Of a stretch of 5,541 bases of DNA, positions 1 to 5,235 are shown piece after piece; within the stretch, counting starts at the first letter, position 1, and every line of letters starts with the position of its first letter. The position numbers and the translations under genes were made by a program. Source of the stretch: Candidatus Bathyarchaeota archaeon. Its GTDB lineage: Archaea; Thermoproteota; Bathyarchaeia; EX4484-135. The notes under the pieces are model-generated. The model ran no database searches. It was given only the letters and a program-made list of their open reading frames with translations, and had not been told where the DNA came from. The stretch spans positions 1 through 5,541 of the forward strand of contig DQYM01000229.1 of the NCBI GenBank assembly GCA_011040545.1, given 5' to 3'.

Positions 1-245
1 CCTGCTTCTTCCCCCTCTGGGAGTGCCACTGGGAGGACGGGGAGCAGATCTACCAGCTGACGGGCCCGAGCAGGCTGATCGCAGAGGTCCCAGAGCTCAA
101 GCTGCCAGTCGAGTACTACCTGGCCGTCCAGGGGAGGTTCTCGCACCTCTTCAGGCCCAAGAGGCTAGACCAGCTCATAGCTGAGATACAGTCTGAGGTG
201 GACGCTAACTGGAAACTATTATTAAGAAGGGCGGGGATGGCGTGA
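1..245 (+). CDS. 2-oxoacid:ferredoxin oxidoreductase beta subunit, C-terminal end (PorB-like)
   Basis: This is the last 80 codons of a gene that begins outside the window; the frame opens at base 3 and ends at TGA 243-245. The peptide starts CFFPLWECHWEDGEQ and continues with PVEYYLAVQGRFSHLFRP and a helical tail ending LLLRRAGMA. The Cys followed by an aromatic-Pro-Leu-Trp/Tyr-Glu segment and the 'PVE-YL-QGRF-HL' block are what I know from the C-termini of pyruvate:ferredoxin oxidoreductase (PorB) and related beta subunits. These subunits bind thiamine diphosphate and a [4Fe-4S] cluster in a cytoplasmic complex that interconverts 2-oxoacids with acyl-CoA, CO2 and reduced ferredoxin. The substrate (pyruvate, 2-ketoisovalerate or another) cannot be fixed from this fragment. 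An F420-oxidoreductase-like gene follows after 14 bp, so the two are probably cotranscribed. Leu and Pro codons here are mostly CTC/CTG and CCC/CCA, as in that next gene. Confidence 0.75.
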   Translation, partial: CFFPLWECHWEDGEQIYQLTGPSRLIAEVPELKLPVEYYLAVQGRFSHLFRPKRLDQLIAEIQSEVDANWKLLLRRAGMA

Positions 246-259
246 GGAGGCGGGAGTAA

Positions 260-1369
260 TTGGCCGAGGAAGGCCTGCTCGGGTTTGAGGAAACGCTCGG
301 TAAGAAGGTCGTGGAAGCTGGGCTCTGCGCTGGCTGTGGCTCTTGCGTCCTCAACTGCCCCTTCTGGGTCATAGGCTTCAGGGAGGGGAGGCCCCAGCTC
401 ATAGAGGAGTGCCCCGTCTGCGGGGTGTGCTCTCAGGTCTGCCCAAGGTATGAGTTCGATGTGGGGAGGGTGGAGGAATTCGCCTTTGGGAGGGAGCGCA
501 AGCCAGATGAGCTGTTTGGGGTCGTGAGGGAGGGGGGCCTTGTCCTCGCTAGGTCGAAGGACCCGAGGGTGTTGGAGGTCTGCCAGGACGGGGGGCTCGT
601 GAGCTCCCTGCTCATAACGGCTGTCGAGAAAAAGCTCGTGAAAGGGGCCATATTATCGGGCGTGAAGGAGGGCATGCCCTTCTACCCTGACGTGAGGGTG
701 GCCTACTCCAGGGAGGAGATACTGGCCTGCGCTGGGAGCAGGTATTCCTTCTCAGATAGGCTCGTCTTCGGCATGGGCCTGGCAGGCGCCTACTGGCTGG
801 CCGAGAAGGTAAAGGACAGGGAGGCCCACTTCGCCTTCGTGGGCCTGCCCTGCCAGGTCCAGGCCGTGAGGCTAATGCAGATGCTCCCCAACCCACCCGT
901 GAGCTGGTCGGAGGCCATAAGATACGTGATAGGGCTCTTCTGCACTGAGACCTTCACCTACGAGGGCCTCAAGTCCTACCTGGCCAGCCATGGGATAGAG
1001 CTGGACCAGGTGAGGAAGACGAACATAAAGGCAGGGGAGTTCGTGGTGGAGCTGAAGACGGGGGAGGTCAGGGAGCTGGACCTCAAGCCCCTCCTCCAGC
1101 ACAGGAGGGAGGGCTGCAACGTCTGCTGGGATTTCTCGGCTGAGTTCGCTGACATCTCAGTTGGCAGCCTGGGCCTTAGGGGCTGGAACATAGCTATAAT
1201 AAGGTCTGAGAGGGGGGAGGAGCTCTTCTCAACAGCGAGGGAGGCTGGCTTGATAGAAACTAGGCCAGTTGAGGAGGAGCCCCATGTGCTTAAAGTGCTT
1301 AGTAGGCTAACACGCTTGAAGAGGAAGCGAGGGGCCGAGGCTATATCACGTGCCCGTAGTGGTAATTAA
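260..1369 (+). CDS. Coenzyme F420 oxidoreductase subunit, FrhB/FpoF family, with two N-terminal [4Fe-4S] motifs
   Basis: This 369-aa cytoplasmic protein belongs to the FrhB/FdhB/FpoF family, FAD-Fe-S proteins that pass electrons between F420/F420H2 and a partner. Two ferredoxin-type motifs sit at the N-terminus: Cys23/26/29/33 and Cys51/54/57/61, each last Cys followed by Pro. The family body follows: QDGGLVSSLL (109-118), GLPCQVQA (195-202, Cys198), GLFCTETFTYEGL (225-237, Cys228) and CNVCWDFSAEFADISVGSLG (286-305, Cys286/289). Length and the double ferredoxin head resemble FpoF/FqoF more than single-cluster FrhB. The start is TTG 260: the in-frame TAA at 257-259 excludes anything upstream, and GGAGG (246-250) lies 9 nt before it. 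Its position just after a PorB-like gene suggests an F420 or ferredoxin exchange module for that oxidoreductase (inference). Codon use differs from the genes to the right except in roughly its last 45 codons. Family assignment is firm; the partner is not. Confidence 0.85.
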   Translation: MAEEGLLGFEETLGKKVVEAGLCAGCGSCVLNCPFWVIGFREGRPQLIEECPVCGVCSQVCPRYEFDVGRVEEFAFGRERKPDELFGVVREGGLVLARSKDPRVLEVCQDGGLVSSLLITAVEKKLVKGAILSGVKEGMPFYPDVRVAYSREEILACAGSRYSFSDRLVFGMGLAGAYWLAEKVKDREAHFAFVGLPCQVQAVRLMQMLPNPPVSWSEAIRYVIGLFCTETFTYEGLKSYLASHGIELDQVRKTNIKAGEFVVELKTGEVRELDLKPLLQHRREGCNVCWDFSAEFADISVGSLGLRGWNIAIIRSERGEELFSTAREAGLIETRPVEEEPHVLKVLSRLTRLKRKRGAEAISRARSGN

Positions 1370-1408
1370 GCCTAGAGGTCCTATCTGCAAGCTAGGTAGA
1401 GCAACGCC

Positions 1409-2602
1409 ATGCGTGCCCAGCTAGCCTATGATACGGTCATAGTTAGGTTCGGGCCAGAGATAGGCGTTAAGAGCAGGCCAGTAAGGCTGAGGTATGAGAA
1501 GCTCGTGGTAAGGCACGTGAGGAAGGCCCTAAGGCGAAGGGGGATCCCATTTTCTGCCCTTAAGTATGAGTTTGGGAGGCTATTTGTTTTTACAACAGAG
1601 GCAGTTGAGGCAGCAGAGGCAATATCGCATGTCTTCGGTGTTTCATCTACTTCCCCAGCTATTTCAACTAAGCCAGAGCTAAGCGATATAGTATCAACTG
1701 GCCTAGAGCTAGCTAAGGCCCTCTTATCAAGCGGCATGAGCTTTGCCGTAAGGTGTAGGAGGGCTGCTGAGCACCCATTTACAAGCCTAGATGTATGCAG
1801 GGCGCTTGGGGACCGCATACTAAGTGAGCTAGGCCACCTAGGCTTGAAGGTGGACCTGGAGAGGCCAGATAAGGTGATTTCAGTGGAGGTCCGTGAGGAT
1901 AGGGCCTATGTATTCTCAGATACCTACGAGGGCGTTGGAGGTTACCCGCTTGGCGTCCAGGGGAAGGTGGTCTGCCTCCTAAGCGGCGGCATAGACTCGC
2001 CAGTTGCCTGCTGGCTAGCCATGAGGAGGGGCTGCCTCCCAGTCCTCCTGCACTTTGACATAAGGCCCTTCACGGATGATAGGCTCGTTGAGAAGGCCAT
2101 TGAGCTAGCTCGGATACTGGCCAGCTGGTCCCTTGGGGCCATGAAGCACATCTACATCGTACCACATGGCCAGGCCCTAGCTAGGATAAGGGAGAGCTGC
2201 CCAGAGGGGCTTACGTGCATCCTCTGCAAGCGCCTCATGCTCCGTGTAGCAGGTCGCCTGGCCCTAGCTGAGGGGGCAGATGGCCTAGTGCTAGGCGATG
2301 CCATAGGTGAGCAGGCGAGCCAAACGCTGAGGAACATGCGGGTAATAGATAGCGCCCTGCCTGGCTTGGCCATCCTAAGGCCCCTCCTGTGCTTTGATAA
2401 AGATGAGACCGTGAGGTTAGCCAGGCGGATAGGCACCTACGAGATCTCAAGTAGGCCAGATGGTGGGTGCTCAGCTGCGCCTAGGAAGCCAACCACGAGG
2501 GCTAGGCTAAGCGATGTGGTCAAGGCCGAGGAGGGGCTAGGCGTGGAGGACCTCATCAGTAGCGCCCTCTCAGGCGCTAAGAAGGTCCGCATCAGGGCTT
2601 AA
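1409..2602 (+). CDS. thiI: tRNA 4-thiouridine synthase ThiI (tRNA sulfurtransferase), archaeal type without rhodanese domain
   Basis: ThiI adenylates U8 of tRNA with ATP and replaces its oxygen with sulfur to make 4-thiouridine; some members also serve thiazole synthesis. In this 397-aa protein the N-terminal ferredoxin-like part begins VIVRFGPEIGVKSRP (10-24), a THUMP domain covers roughly residues 60-170, and the PP-loop ATPase begins with SGGIDSPVA (192-200). Further core motifs are CILCKR (Cys270, Cys273) and DGGCSAAPRKPTTRA (351-365, Cys354), the Cys-x3-Pro-x2-Pro-x-Thr block. There is no C-terminal rhodanese domain, unlike E. coli ThiI. From the studied methanogen enzyme, the CxxC pair and the later Cys are thought to hold an Fe-S cluster and use sulfide-type donors; all three are present. 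ATG 1409 gives the expected short lead into the first strand, and AGGTAG (1394-1399) is a modest ribosome-binding site. It follows the FrhB-like gene by 39 bp, so cotranscription is possible but functionally unrelated. Confidence 0.93.
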   Translation: MRAQLAYDTVIVRFGPEIGVKSRPVRLRYEKLVVRHVRKALRRRGIPFSALKYEFGRLFVFTTEAVEAAEAISHVFGVSSTSPAISTKPELSDIVSTGLELAKALLSSGMSFAVRCRRAAEHPFTSLDVCRALGDRILSELGHLGLKVDLERPDKVISVEVREDRAYVFSDTYEGVGGYPLGVQGKVVCLLSGGIDSPVACWLAMRRGCLPVLLHFDIRPFTDDRLVEKAIELARILASWSLGAMKHIYIVPHGQALARIRESCPEGLTCILCKRLMLRVAGRLALAEGADGLVLGDAIGEQASQTLRNMRVIDSALPGLAILRPLLCFDKDETVRLARRIGTYEISSRPDGGCSAAPRKPTTRARLSDVVKAEEGLGVEDLISSALSGAKKVRIRA

Positions 2603-2652
2603 TGGCCAGGCGTGCGTGGCCCCAGGCGCATGGGCTGCTAGGCAGGGGCTTG

Positions 2653-2690
2653 GAAAGCGTTATAATAACGGCCTCTTAGGCCCGCCTCGG
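2653..2690 (+). promoter_or_regulatory. Promoter of mtd-fwdD (BRE + TATA box, leaderless start)
   Basis: A purine-rich BRE-like GAAAGC (2653-2658) is followed directly by TTATAATAA (2660-2668), a good archaeal TATA box in GC-rich surroundings. Its centre near 2664 predicts initiation about 26 nt downstream, at 2690-2692, which coincides with the GTG start of mtd. No Shine-Dalgarno sequence lies before that start, which supports leaderless transcription. The 89-bp thiI-mtd gap holds otherwise only short GC-rich hairpins. Confidence 0.65.
2670..2682. repeat. Palindrome between TATA box and start of mtd (possible operator)
   Basis: GGCCT-CTT-AGGCC is a perfect 5-bp inverted repeat with a 3-nt spacer. 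It begins 2 bp after the TATA box and ends about 9 bp before the predicted transcription start. A repressor bound here would block transcription initiation. A match this short in GC-rich DNA can occur by chance, so the operator role is inference. Confidence 0.3.
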
Positions 2691-2691
2691 T

Positions 2692-3582
2692 GTGAACATG
2701 GGTGAGGGAAGGCCAATTAAGGTTGGCGTGGCCAAGGTGGGCAACATAGGTGCCTCGGTGCTGCTTGACATCCTATTGGATGAGAGGGCAGATAGGGGCG
2801 ATATAGTAATCCGTGTCGTGGGCTCTGGCCCAAAGTTAATGCCAGAGGAGGTAAAGGAGGTCGTTAGCAAGCTCCTTGAGCTTGAGCCAGACCTAGTGCT
2901 AATAGCTAGCCCAAATGCTGCCCTACCTGGGCCAAGCGCTGGCCGTGAGCTACTGGCTAAGGCTGGCGTGCCGACCATAGTCATATCAGATGCACCTGGC
3001 AAGAAGGCCGTGAAGGATATTGAGGAGAAGGGCATGGGCTACATCATAATACCAGCCGACTCCATGATAGGTGCTAGGCGTGAGTTCCTAGACCCAACTG
3101 AGATGGCCATATACAACGCTGACCTGCTGAAGGTGCTAGCCTGCACGGGCGTCTTCCACGCCCTCGTGGAGGCCATAGATAAGGCCATATCTGATTTGAA
3201 GGCTGGCCGTGAGCCCGAGCTACCTAAGCTCATCTTAGGCCGTGATGAGGCCGTGAGGGCTGCTCGCTTCTCAAACCCGTATGCGAGGGCAAAGGCCATG
3301 GCTGCCTACGAGATGGCTGCTAAGGTCGCCGACCTAACGGTTGAGGGCTGCTTCAAGGTAAGGGAGTGGGAGCACTACACGCACATAGTTGCTGCTGCCC
3401 ACGAGATGATGAGGCAAGCTGCTAAGCTAGCTGAGGAGGCCCGTGAGATGGAGAAGCAAGGTGATACCGTGTTCAGGGCACCACACAACAAGAAGGGGAT
3501 GCTGCTTAGGAAGACAAAGCTCATTGAGAAGCCAAGGAAGGTGGAGGTGGAGGGGCAGGTTGGAGGGCAAGCAGAAGCTTGA
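2692..3582 (+). CDS. mtd: F420-dependent methylenetetrahydromethanopterin dehydrogenase
   Basis: Mtd reversibly reduces methenyl-H4MPT+ with F420H2 to methylene-H4MPT, a cytoplasmic step of CO2 reduction to methane or, in reverse, of C1 oxidation. This 296-aa protein carries the family's conserved blocks along its length: GNIG (17-20), LLDERADR (28-35), VVGSGPKLMPEE (42-53), SPNAALPGPSAGRELL (73-88), SDAPG (99-103), MIGARREFLDPTEMAIYNAD (125-144), NPYARAKAMAAYE (195-207) and AAHEMMRQAAKLAEEARE (235-252). It is slightly longer than the usual 275-285 residues because of a short charged C-terminal tail (about 281-296) whose codons also contain the ribosome-binding site and start of fwdD. GTG 2692 matches the predicted transcription start, making it leaderless; ATG 2698 would shorten it by two residues and cannot be excluded. 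Cotranscribed with fwdD. Identification is very secure. Confidence 0.97.
   Translation: MNMGEGRPIKVGVAKVGNIGASVLLDILLDERADRGDIVIRVVGSGPKLMPEEVKEVVSKLLELEPDLVLIASPNAALPGPSAGRELLAKAGVPTIVISDAPGKKAVKDIEEKGMGYIIIPADSMIGARREFLDPTEMAIYNADLLKVLACTGVFHALVEAIDKAISDLKAGREPELPKLILGRDEAVRAARFSNPYARAKAMAAYEMAAKVADLTVEGCFKVREWEHYTHIVAAAHEMMRQAAKLAEEAREMEKQGDTVFRAPHNKKGMLLRKTKLIEKPRKVEVEGQVGGQAEA
3546..3555 (+). promoter_or_regulatory. Ribosome-binding site of fwdD inside mtd
   Basis: GGTGGAGGGG near the end of mtd contains GGAGG (3549-3553), 6 nt before TTG 3560. It decides the fwdD start: no ATG or GTG near the conserved N-terminus lies in that frame, and the longer upstream reading in the frame is Arg-rich shadow sequence of mtd. 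Terminating mtd ribosomes would clear this site, so translation is probably coupled. Confidence 0.6.
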
Positions 3583-3994
3583 TGTCGTACTTATAACTGG
3601 TCGCTCGATATACCAGGGGACGGAGAAGGAGAAGGGCAAGCTAGGCCCCGATTACGAGGAGGAGGCAAGCTCATGCTACCTAGATAGGGAGGATGCCCGT
3701 AGCCTAGGCGTGAGGGAGGGGGACCCAGTTAGGGTTAGCACTGACTTCGGCTCCCTCGTCCTTAGGGCGAAGATCCTCCCAGAGGAGAGGAGGCAGCCAG
3801 GCGTTATATTCGTGCCCTATGGCCCCTGGGCTAGCCAGCTCGTGAGCCCTGAAACGCACGGCACTGGGATGCCAAGCCTTAAGGCCATAAGGGCCACGGT
3901 AGAGCCCGCCCCTGGCGAGAAGCCTATGAGCTTAAGGGAGCTGCTAGAGCACGCCTACGGAGCAAGGAAGAAGCCGATCCTGCCGCTTAAGTGA
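3560..3994 (+). CDS. fwdD: Formylmethanofuran dehydrogenase subunit D (molybdopterin dinucleotide-binding)
   Basis: FwdD/FmdD is the small subunit of tungsten/molybdenum formylmethanofuran dehydrogenase. It supplies the molybdopterin-dinucleotide-binding domain that other Mo/W enzymes carry at the C-terminus of the catalytic subunit. The complex reduces CO2 to formyl-methanofuran, or the reverse. The 144-aa product begins MEGKQKLDVVLITGRSI and shows TGR (13-15), EKGKL (24-28), GVREGDPVRVSTDFGS (50-65) and VPYGPWASQL with ETHGTGMPS (85-106), the strongest family signature. Family members are usually about 130 aa. The TTG start overlaps mtd by 23 bp and has its own GGAGG. The subunits that should accompany it (FwdA, B, C and the ferredoxin-like subunits) are not in the window, and a convergent gene follows directly, so it is detached from them at least on this side. 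The name fwdD versus fmdD depends on the metal, which cannot be read here. Confidence 0.93.
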   Translation: MEGKQKLDVVLITGRSIYQGTEKEKGKLGPDYEEEASSCYLDREDARSLGVREGDPVRVSTDFGSLVLRAKILPEERRQPGVIFVPYGPWASQLVSPETHGTGMPSLKAIRATVEPAPGEKPMSLRELLEHAYGARKKPILPLK

Positions 3995-4039
3995 GGCTAG
4001 CCCGCTAGTGCTGAGAGCGGAGGCTTTATAGCTAGCTCA
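3992..4039. terminator. Nested inverted repeat between convergent genes, possible bidirectional terminator
   Basis: The 42-bp gap between the convergent stops folds symmetrically. TGA-g-GCTAGC (3992-4001) pairs with GCTAGC-TCA (4031-4039), giving nine base pairs with one bulged G and using both stop codons. Inside it CCGCT (4002-4006) pairs with AGCGG (4016-4020). There is no long T-run, so termination is inferred from position and symmetry. The same gap also contains a TATA-like CTTTATAG (4024-4031). Confidence 0.35.
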
Positions 4040-4432
4040 CCAAATTGTTGGTATGTATCCGCTCCTCCTTATCTCCTCGTCCTTGGTTATGAGTACTGCG
4101 TTATTCACCTTAGCGGTAGCCACTATTATCCTATCGTGTAGCTCTGCGAGACCCACGATGTTGGGCATCTCCCTGAGCACCGCTGCAGTAAGTGGGTAGA
4201 TGTCGTAAGCTGGATGTGCCTCTACGGCATTGAGCAGGTCGAGGAAGAGGCTCCCACGTCCCTTCTTCTCAAGTAGGTAGAGGCACTCAGCGAGGACTAT
4301 TGATGGCACTAATACTACCTCCTTACATCTATCGGCCCTCTCCAGAATGCTCCTAGCGTTCCGACCAAGCCTTGGGTCGCCAGTTAAGTGCCATATTAGC
4401 GCATGGGTATCCACCACGTACAAGCCCCTCAA
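4037..4432 (-). CDS. PIN-domain ribonuclease, VapC-like toxin
   Basis: This 131-aa protein spans a complete PIN domain, a Mg2+/Mn2+-dependent RNase fold typical of VapC toxins, which cut tRNA or rRNA. It begins MRGLYVVDTHALIWHLTGDP. The four expected acidic residues are present: Asp8 (VVDTHALIW), Glu49 (VLAEC), Asp100 (ELHDRIIVATA) and Asp118 (ITKDEEI), so it should be catalytically competent. Length is normal for VapC. The start is TTG 4432, overlapping the TGA of the upstream nuclease-like gene by 4 nt (TTGA), which implies translational coupling. The usual partner in this position is a small VapB antitoxin, but here it is a 224-aa PD-(D/E)XK-like protein. It may therefore be an ordinary VapC with a distant or unrecognised antitoxin, or part of a different two-nuclease unit. 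It converges on fwdD. Confidence 0.88.
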   Translation of the reverse strand: MRGLYVVDTHALIWHLTGDPRLGRNARSILERADRCKEVVLVPSIVLAECLYLLEKKGRGSLFLDLLNAVEAHPAYDIYPLTAAVLREMPNIVGLAELHDRIIVATAKVNNAVLITKDEEIRRSGYIPTIW

Positions 4433-5103
4433 GCCCCTTGTGGAACTCTTAATAGCTTCCTTGCTTCCTCTATTTCCTCCTCTTCAAAGCGGAGGCCTGA
4501 TAGCAGGTTCCCCAAGCCCTCAGGCCCCCTCACGAGCTTGCCATCCTGATATGGGCCGAAGAGCAGAACAGCAATGCCGACCTCATCCTTTAGCTTCAGC
4601 ATCCTCACGAGGGGCCTCTCGCTCAGCAGTTCATCACCGTATTTCCTCCAGGCCCTTATCCTACTGATGATGTCGTCTCTTAACCTAGCTGGGAGGAGGA
4701 GCATGAGGGCCATGCCAAGGTTAGGCCTTCTAATGGATTTTACGCTTTCTACATCCTTAAGGAAGCTAGCTACCTCATTGGTTATAGGCCTGCTAGTAGC
4801 TAGTGGTACGCCCTCGACGGCCCAGTTAGTAGCACATGTCTTGAGCTCTAGGTAGCCCCTGCCGCCGTCTACATCAAAGGCTACATCAGCTCTCTTGCCA
4901 CGTCGGTAGCTTTCCTCAAGGGCCACTTGCCTGAAGCCCATCTTCTCAAGCTCATAAGCGAGCTCCAGCTTGAGCCAGTGCTCTAACCTCGCCCTCTGCC
5001 TAACGGCTATCCAGATGATGGCCTCCTCACGCTCTACCAGGACCTCAATAGCCCTTAAGATGGCATTAGTAAGCCTGCCATAGTGGAACTCCAAGCCACC
5101 CAC
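4429..5103 (-). CDS. PD-(D/E)XK nuclease-like protein of unknown role, coupled to the PIN gene
   Basis: I do not recognise this 224-aa protein as a named family. An N-terminal helical part (about 5-60) includes LEHWLKLELAYELEKMGF (40-57), a helix with Glu47. It is followed by RRGKRADVAFDV (67-78) and GYLELKT (83-89). Together Glu47, Asp73, Glu86 and Lys88 fit the E...D...ExK arrangement of PD-(D/E)XK nucleases (restriction, repair and archaeal resolvase-like enzymes). The remainder has a hydrophobic strand MALMLLLP (131-138), basic helix RISRIRAWRKY-like sequence (146-155) and an acidic C-terminal helix (205-216). The GTG start at 5103 follows an in-frame TAG 3 nt upstream of the preceding codon, and a TATA-like element lies about 26 nt before it. 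However, a one-base change in the adjacent G5 run would add about 26 coding-like residues (5179-5104). Its stop overlaps the PIN start. A DNA or RNA nuclease activity is inferred from the motif only. Confidence 0.75.
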   Translation of the reverse strand: MGGLEFHYGRLTNAILRAIEVLVEREEAIIWIAVRQRARLEHWLKLELAYELEKMGFRQVALEESYRRGKRADVAFDVDGGRGYLELKTCATNWAVEGVPLATSRPITNEVASFLKDVESVKSIRRPNLGMALMLLLPARLRDDIISRIRAWRKYGDELLSERPLVRMLKLKDEVGIAVLLFGPYQDGKLVRGPEGLGNLLSGLRFEEEEIEEARKLLRVPQGA

Positions 5104-5179
5104 CCCCTAATGCCATGCTGGCTATACTTAATAGCTCTTCCTGGCTCAGCTGCTTCAAACGTTCTTCACCACTCAGCAC
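5066..5179 (-). other. Coding-like short ORF overlapping the nuclease start (possible lost N-terminus)
   Basis: A 37-codon frame from GTG 5179 (or TTG at 5158, preceded by GGTGA) to TAA 5066-5068 begins VLSGEERLKQLSQEELLSIA and continues SMALGGG before running over the nuclease gene in another frame. The first 26 residues look like a genuine amphipathic, charged helix rather than random sequence. Removing one G from the run at 5103-5107 joins it to the nuclease as ...SMALGVGGLEFHYG. It may be the true N-terminus of the nuclease, a separate small protein, or chance. Confidence 0.3.
5123..5133 (-). promoter_or_regulatory. TATA-like element upstream of the nuclease-PIN pair
   Basis: Read on the minus strand, TATTAAGTATA is AT-rich in a GC-rich context. 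It is centred about 25 nt before GTG 5103, the spacing for a leaderless archaeal start, and no strong ribosome-binding site lies between. It would give the nuclease-PIN pair its own promoter separate from the HNH gene. It falls inside the coding-like frame described for 5066-5179, so at most one of the two readings is likely to be right. Confidence 0.35.
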
Positions 5180-5235
5180 TCGGCAAACTCGTCATCGCCA
5201 GGCTTACTGTACTCGCCTTAAAGATAAGCCTTAGC

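Noticed and set aside
433..1191. Several minus-strand open frames of 70-94 codons opposite the FrhB-like gene
   Set aside because: They are Pro/Arg/Ser-rich shadows of a GC-rich coding strand, have no recognisable motifs and lie fully inside a well-supported gene.
1426..1818. 130-codon minus-strand open frame opposite thiI, and similar frames at 1942-2450
   Set aside because: They lie opposite the conserved ThiI domains, their composition is typical of antisense frames, and none has a promoter or ribosome-binding site I can see.
2604..2634. Short hairpins GGCCA/TGGCC and CCCA/TGGG just after the thiI stop
   Set aside because: The stems are only 4-5 bp in very GC-rich DNA with no T-run, so they are not enough to call a terminator or an RNA gene.
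2676..3299. Minus-strand open frames opposite mtd
   Set aside because: Mtd is conserved along its whole length, and the opposite frames are Ser/Thr/Pro-rich without motifs.
3443..3559. Upstream extension of the fwdD frame inside mtd
   Set aside because: The residues it would add are Arg/Trp-rich shadow sequence. The family N-terminus aligns just after TTG 3560, which has its own ribosome-binding site.
4347..4855. Two plus-strand open frames (106 and 93 codons) opposite the nuclease-like and PIN genes
   Set aside because: They are low-complexity Ser/Leu/Pro sequences antisense to two genes with catalytic motifs. I see no upstream signal for them.
5192..5235. In-frame coding-like residues after the HNH stop (AKAYL, then GEYSKPGDDEFAEC)
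   Set aside because: Two TAA stops separate them from the HNH gene, and TAA is not known to be recoded in archaea. The stretch is too short to separate from chance.
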